NCBI GenBank assembly: GCA_900753095.1
Contig: CAADXT010000146.1
Location: forward strand, 1 to 16,483
DNA: 16,483 bases
Reading direction: 5' to 3'
Source: Eggerthellaceae bacterium
GTDB lineage: Bacteria; Actinomycetota; Coriobacteriia; Coriobacteriales; Eggerthellaceae
Positions 12,917-16,483 of this stretch are shown in pieces. The notes below the pieces were generated by a model that worked only from the letters and a program-made list of their open reading frames with translations, was not told the origin of the DNA and searched no databases. How positions within the stretch are numbered: position 1 is the first letter of the stretch; each line of letters opens with the position of its first letter. Both the position numbers and the translations under genes were made by a program.

Positions 12917-13747
12917 TTACTCCTTGGCGGAATAGTCGGGAAGCGTCGCTGGGTCGAATGATGGAATAGGATGCTCGGCGAACACCTGTGTGTAGTCCTT
13001 CGCATCGGGGAAAAGCTCCACCATGTCAACCTCCTCGGGAGCGCACCCGCGCGTCAACGCGTAGGCCTCGCGCATCACATACCACGAGCAGCCGTCCATG
13101 CGCTCGTCTTTGGGGAGGAAGTCGAAAGAGGAAAGCTGCACGGGCGAACCGAAGCGCGCCGTGATGCGCGGGAAGCGCACGCGCTGCCCCTTCTGCTTCA
13201 CCTTGCTCACATTCTCAAGGCCCAAGGGGATGATGGGAGCCTTGCCCATCCTGGCGATAAGGGCCGCACCGCCATGCAGCTCGGGGGCGGCGCTGCCTTT
13301 GCCACGCCTTGTGCCCTCGGGGAAGATGCCCACCCATTCACCGTTCTTCAGCATGTGGGCAGCGCGTTTCAAAGCCGTCCTGTCGGCAGAGCCGCGCTTG
13401 ATGGGAAACGCCCCCACGCTCGAGATGACCATGCCCAAAAAGCCCTTGCCGGCGCGAAACAGGGAGTCGCGCGCGATCAGGCGCACCCATCCCTTGGGAC
13501 GAACCGAAAGGAACATGATGATGACGTCGAGGTACGAGTAATGGGGCGAAACCAGGATGGCGCCCGTTTTCTTCCCGGCAAAGGCATCCACAATCTCTTT
13601 GCCTTCAACGCGGAAGCGGAACAGCACCTTGCACAGAAAGCAGAACAACCCCGAAAGGAACAGGGCGATGCCGTGGGGGATGCGGTTCTCCTGGTCGTTG
13701 CCGGAAAACGGGCGGTCCCAATACTCTTCATGCATGTTGAAGGCCAT
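12917..13747 (-). CDS. plsC: Lysophosphatidic acid acyltransferase family protein (PlsC)
   Basis: PlsC-type enzymes acylate 1-acyl-glycerol 3-phosphate at position 2 to make phosphatidic acid. The 276-residue protein has one hydrophobic segment (about 27-44) that would anchor it to the membrane. Next come the HX4D catalytic motif HYSYLD (H69, D74), the second motif around PIKRGSADR (115-123), and FPEGTR (142-147). PIIPLGLENV (171-180) is the fourth conserved block. The ~75 residues after position 200 have no feature I recognise. The ATG at 13747 shares a base with the cmk stop as TAATG. It lacks a strong Shine-Dalgarno, so coupling to cmk is likely. PlsC, cmk and ispH together are a common neighbourhood in this lineage. 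The acceptor is inferred from the family. Confidence 0.88.
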   Translation of the reverse strand: MAFNMHEEYWDRPFSGNDQENRIPHGIALFLSGLFCFLCKVLFRFRVEGKEIVDAFAGKKTGAILVSPHYSYLDVIIMFLSVRPKGWVRLIARDSLFRAGKGFLGMVISSVGAFPIKRGSADRTALKRAAHMLKNGEWVGIFPEGTRRGKGSAAPELHGGAALIARMGKAPIIPLGLENVSKVKQKGQRVRFPRITARFGSPVQLSSFDFLPKDERMDGCSWYVMREAYALTRGCAPEEVDMVELFPDAKDYTQVFAEHPIPSFDPATLPDYSAKE

Positions 13748-14424
13748 TAGAGCGCCATCCTTGCTCGTGCCAACCCGCAAATCGAGGCGATAACCTCTTC
13801 CACATGCATGCTGGATGAGTCGAGAAGAACAGCGTCTTCAGCCGGGCGCAAGGGCGCCGTATCGCGGCTGGAGTCAAGCTCGTCTCTGCGGATGATGTCG
13901 GCAAGCACTTCCTGATAATCGATCGAGCCAACGCCCCTATCGGCATTTTGGCGCACACGGCGATGGGCGCGCTCTTCGGCCGATGCGGTGAGGAACACCT
14001 TCACCTCCGCGCCGGGAAACACCTCGGTTCCGATATCGCGCCCCTCAACCACGTAGTTGCCCTCCGAGCCGATACGGCGCTGCTGCTCAACCAGGGCCTG
14101 GCGCACAGCGGGCACGGCGGAAACCGCTGAAACCGACCGGTCGATCTCGGCGGTGCGGATAGCGTTTGTCACCTCGACATCGTCGACGAACACGCGGCGC
14201 GGAACCGGGTCGCCAGCCTCATGCTTGAAGCTGATGGTGCAGGTGCGGGCAATGCTGCCCACCGCATCGGCATCTTCGAGGGAAACGCCGTCGTGAAGCG
14301 CGCGCCACGCTACCGCGCGGTACATCGCTCCCGTGTCCAAGCAGGAAAAGCCCAGCTCTTTCGCAACAGCCTTCGCAACGGTTGACTTGCCTGCCCCCGA
14401 GGGGCCGTCAATCGCAATGATCAT
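13747..14424 (-). CDS. cmk: Cytidylate kinase
   Basis: Cmk phosphorylates CMP and dCMP with ATP, feeding CTP and dCTP pools. At 225 residues it matches bacterial Cmk. The P-loop GPSGAGKST (7-15) opens the protein. LDTGAMYRAVAW (29-40) is the conserved CMP-binding block. GRDIGTEVFPGAEVKVFLTA (128-147) and the lid region RDELDSSRDTAPLRPAEDAV are diagnostic. The ATG at 14424 directly follows the aroA stop (TAG then ATG, no gap), with AAAGGA 9-10 bases upstream inside aroA. The stop overlaps the plsC start by one base. The aroA-cmk pairing is found in many bacteria and suggests joint expression of chorismate and pyrimidine steps. Confidence 0.96.
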   Translation of the reverse strand: MIIAIDGPSGAGKSTVAKAVAKELGFSCLDTGAMYRAVAWRALHDGVSLEDADAVGSIARTCTISFKHEAGDPVPRRVFVDDVEVTNAIRTAEIDRSVSAVSAVPAVRQALVEQQRRIGSEGNYVVEGRDIGTEVFPGAEVKVFLTASAEERAHRRVRQNADRGVGSIDYQEVLADIIRRDELDSSRDTAPLRPAEDAVLLDSSSMHVEEVIASICGLARARMAL

Positions 14425-15747
14425 CTATGCCAATCCTTTCAAGCAGTCAAGGAACGTGGGGAAGCTGATGGAAACGCAGTCGAAGTCGATGATGTCGACC
14501 GGAGTGTCCGAGCAAAGCCCCACCAACGACCAGGTCATGGCAAGACGATGGTCTTTGCGCGAGTCGAACACCAGGCCCTCAGGAACCTCAAGGCCGGGCT
14601 GGCCTTCGATGTAGAGATCGTCGTTTTCAGCCCAAGCGTTCACGCCAAGCTGACCCAAGCCCTCGATGATGGCGGTAAGTCGGTTCGACTCCTTCTTGGT
14701 AAGCTCGCTTACCCCGCGGAACACCGTGATGCCGGAAGCGTGAGCCGCCACCAGGGCTAGCACGGGAATCTCATCGATCTCGGAAGCGATGTGCTGGGAG
14801 GGAATCTCGCAGCCGGTTAGCTTGTCGGTGTAGGCAGCCTCGATCACGCCGATGGGCTCTTTGCCCTCCGCCGTCAGGTAGCGCACCTCGATGGATGCCC
14901 CCATGCGCTCAAGCGTGCGAATGAAGCCCACGCGGCCAGGGTTCAGGCTTACGTTCTCGATCTGGATGGAGCTGCCCTTCTTCAGAAGCGCAGCGCAAAT
15001 CAGGAACGCCGCTGAAGAAGGGTCGCCCGGAACGTCTACCTCTGAAGCGGAAAGCGTAACCGGCCCCTCAACCGAGGCGCGGCGGAAGGCATGGTCGACC
15101 TTAACGCCGAACTCGGGCAGCATAAGCTCGGTGTGGTTGCGCGAGATGGCGGGCTCGTTGATGGTGGTGATGCCCTTGGCACCCAAGCCCGCCAAGAGAA
15201 CGGCCGTCTTCAGCTGGGCAGAGGCCATAGGCGAATCGTACGTGATAGCCTTCAGGCTCGGCGTGCCCACCTCCGTTACCGGCAGGGTCTCGCATGCCTC
15301 AGGCTCGAAGCTCACGCCCATCTTCATCAACGGCGCGATGATGCGGCGCATCGGGCGCTTCTGCAGCGATTCGTCGCCGGTGATCTGGACGCGGATGCTC
15401 CACGGCGCCAAAACGCCCATCAGAAGGCGCGAAGTGGTGCCGGAGTTGCCGCAGTCGATCGGGCCATCGGGCTGCTGGGGGCCGTTCTTTCCCCAGCCGG
15501 TAACGCCGCCGGCCAGCGTGCCGTCGACCTGACGCTCAAGCGAGACCTCTGCGCCCAGTGCCGAAACCGCGCCGATGGTAGAGCGCACATCGGCAGAATC
15601 GAGCACGCCCGTTAAGCGGGAGGTTCCTTCCGCCATCGCCGAGAAAAGCACCGCGCGATGCGATATCGATTTGTCGCCCGGAACCCGCGCTGCCCCGTCG
15701 AGGGGAGCCGTCAAAGGTTCGATATGCGTGATAGTGGAGTTGCTCAT
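14425..15747 (-). CDS. aroA: 3-phosphoshikimate 1-carboxyvinyltransferase (EPSP synthase)
   Basis: AroA joins phosphoenolpyruvate to shikimate 3-phosphate, the sixth step of the shikimate pathway. The 440 residues carry PGDKSISHRAVLFSAMAEG from position 23, the CGNSGTTSRLLMG block, SLQKRPMRRI, SAQLKTAVLLAGL, and EIDEIPVLALVAA. DSRKDHRLAM near the C-terminus is also a family block. GNSG keeps the glycine that lies at the PEP site, and no insertion typical of resistant forms is evident. I start at the ATG at 15747. AAGGAG (15764-15759) is 11 bases before it but only 2 bases before the alternative GTG at 15756. The tyrA stop lies 5 bases upstream of this ATG. cmk begins directly after the stop. 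Confidence 0.95.
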   Translation of the reverse strand: MSNSTITHIEPLTAPLDGAARVPGDKSISHRAVLFSAMAEGTSRLTGVLDSADVRSTIGAVSALGAEVSLERQVDGTLAGGVTGWGKNGPQQPDGPIDCGNSGTTSRLLMGVLAPWSIRVQITGDESLQKRPMRRIIAPLMKMGVSFEPEACETLPVTEVGTPSLKAITYDSPMASAQLKTAVLLAGLGAKGITTINEPAISRNHTELMLPEFGVKVDHAFRRASVEGPVTLSASEVDVPGDPSSAAFLICAALLKKGSSIQIENVSLNPGRVGFIRTLERMGASIEVRYLTAEGKEPIGVIEAAYTDKLTGCEIPSQHIASEIDEIPVLALVAAHASGITVFRGVSELTKKESNRLTAIIEGLGQLGVNAWAENDDLYIEGQPGLEVPEGLVFDSRKDHRLAMTWSLVGLCSDTPVDIIDFDCVSISFPTFLDCLKGLA

Positions 15748-15752
15748 AATGT

Positions 15753-16483
15753 TCACTGCTCCTTAGAAAGAGGGTTGAACGAAATGCTGAAACCAGCCTT
15801 GATAAGCTGGGTGGAAAGCTTTCCGATGTCGCCTTCGTCGGTAAGCACCATATCAAGAACGGCGCTCGAAGACGTGATGTGATCAATGCCAATGGACTGC
15901 ACGTTGCAGCCAACCTTGCTTGCGATGGTGGTAACCTCGGCGATGATGCCCGGGCGGTTGGTAAGCGGGATGCGAACCTCAAGCAAGTCTTCGGTAGCGG
16001 GAACCCACTTGGCAGGAATGGCCCTGCGTGCCTGCGCCGCCCGGTCAAGCAGCTTGGTGAACGCCTCCTTGTCGCCTTCGCGCAAGGTATCGGCATAACC
16101 GCGCAGAATCCCCTGCATCTCGTCAAGCCCCTCGACGATTGCCTCGCGGTTGTCGAAGGCGATGCCCGTCCACAGGGCAGGCGAGCCAGCAGCGATGCGC
16201 GTGGAGTCTTTGAACCCGCCCGCAGCCAAGCGGAACAGGGTTTCCTGCTCGTCGGCATGGCGCACTGCAAGCTCAACCAGGGAAGATGCCACAAAATGCG
16301 GAACATGGCTTACGATGGCGATCGCATCGTCGTGCTTTTCGCGCGGCAGGGAAACCACGCGCGCGCCTAAGCCGGTAAGCGCATCGTGAAGGTTCGTGTA
16401 GTCCTCCGCCGAGGTTTCCCCGTCGGGGCACAGCACCCAGTGGGCACCTTTGAACAGATCTTCGCGCGCACCTTCGATGCCGC
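15753..16483 (-). CDS. tyrA: Prephenate dehydrogenase TyrA with C-terminal ACT domain (5' end missing)
   Basis: TyrA converts prephenate to 4-hydroxyphenylpyruvate with NAD+, the tyrosine branch after chorismate. The frame is open to the right edge. Reading from there it gives GIEGAREDLFKGAHWVLCPD, matching the GxExARxDLFEGAxWVLTP block that follows the missing Rossmann domain. Further on, SHVPHFVASSLVE and FKDSTRIAAGSPALWTGI are the conserved helical dimerisation blocks of bacterial TyrA. The last ~80 residues (LLEVRIPLTNRPGIIAEV onward) form an ACT-type regulatory domain, which in other TyrA proteins binds tyrosine for feedback control. That control is inferred here. About 243 residues are visible. 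A GTG at 16436 is internal to the conserved block and is not the true start. aroA follows after 5 bases. Confidence 0.92.
   Translation of the reverse strand, partial: GIEGAREDLFKGAHWVLCPDGETSAEDYTNLHDALTGLGARVVSLPREKHDDAIAIVSHVPHFVASSLVELAVRHADEQETLFRLAAGGFKDSTRIAAGSPALWTGIAFDNREAIVEGLDEMQGILRGYADTLREGDKEAFTKLLDRAAQARRAIPAKWVPATEDLLEVRIPLTNRPGIIAEVTTIASKVGCNVQSIGIDHITSSSAVLDMVLTDEGDIGKLSTQLIKAGFSISFNPLSKEQ
15759..15764 (-). promoter_or_regulatory. Ribosome binding site deciding the aroA start
   Basis: AAGGAG on the minus strand lies inside the end of tyrA. It is 2 bases from the in-frame GTG at 15756 and 11 bases from the ATG at 15747. Two bases is too close for initiation, so ATG is preferred although the spacing is on the long side. 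Confidence 0.55.

Overview
The window is a high-GC (roughly 58-60% by eye), densely packed bacterial chromosome segment. Every gene I can support lies on the minus strand, so transcription runs from the right end to the left. Protein style, GC content and the order tyrA-aroA-cmk-plsC-ispH-trmB-der-plsY-gpsA suggest an actinobacterium of class Coriobacteriia, probably close to Eggerthellaceae. That is an inference from remembered gene order and was not checked by a search.

Layout in transcription order. (1) 16483-12067: tyrA (5' end cut off), aroA, cmk, plsC and ispH, with gaps or overlaps of only a few bases, forming one operon. It joins aromatic amino acid synthesis (TyrA, AroA) to CMP phosphorylation, phospholipid acylation and the last MEP-pathway step. 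(2) 12001-9008: trmB-like tRNA methyltransferase gene, der (ribosome assembly GTPase) and plsY, closed by a hairpin terminator at 8969-8992. (3) 8925-5461: gpsA, ogt, rpe and a nifS/iscS-type cysteine desulfurase gene, closed by a terminator at 5415-5438. PlsY and PlsC with GpsA cover glycerol-3-phosphate formation and both acylation steps to phosphatidic acid. (4) 5392-1865: a PHP-domain phosphatase (histidinol-phosphatase type), a Nif3-like metal protein, a coiled-coil zinc-ribbon protein and a dGTPase-type HD hydrolase, tightly spaced. (5) 1864-1516: a 349-base stretch without a gene, holding a 197-bp imperfect palindrome with 25-bp perfect ends. (6) 1515-450: azlC-azlD branched-chain amino acid exporter, with a possible leaderless promoter, closed by a terminator at 393-423. 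(7) 266-1: the start of nadA (quinolinate synthase), behind a near-consensus promoter wrapped in inverted repeats.

Most of the window is core housekeeping. The items that stand out are the long palindrome between dgt and azlC, the operator-like repeats at the nadA promoter, a TrmB homologue whose usual catalytic motif is rewritten, and the little-characterised Nif3/zinc-ribbon/dGTPase cluster. I found no phage, transposase, CRISPR, tRNA or rRNA gene, and nothing that clearly amounts to a new multi-gene system.
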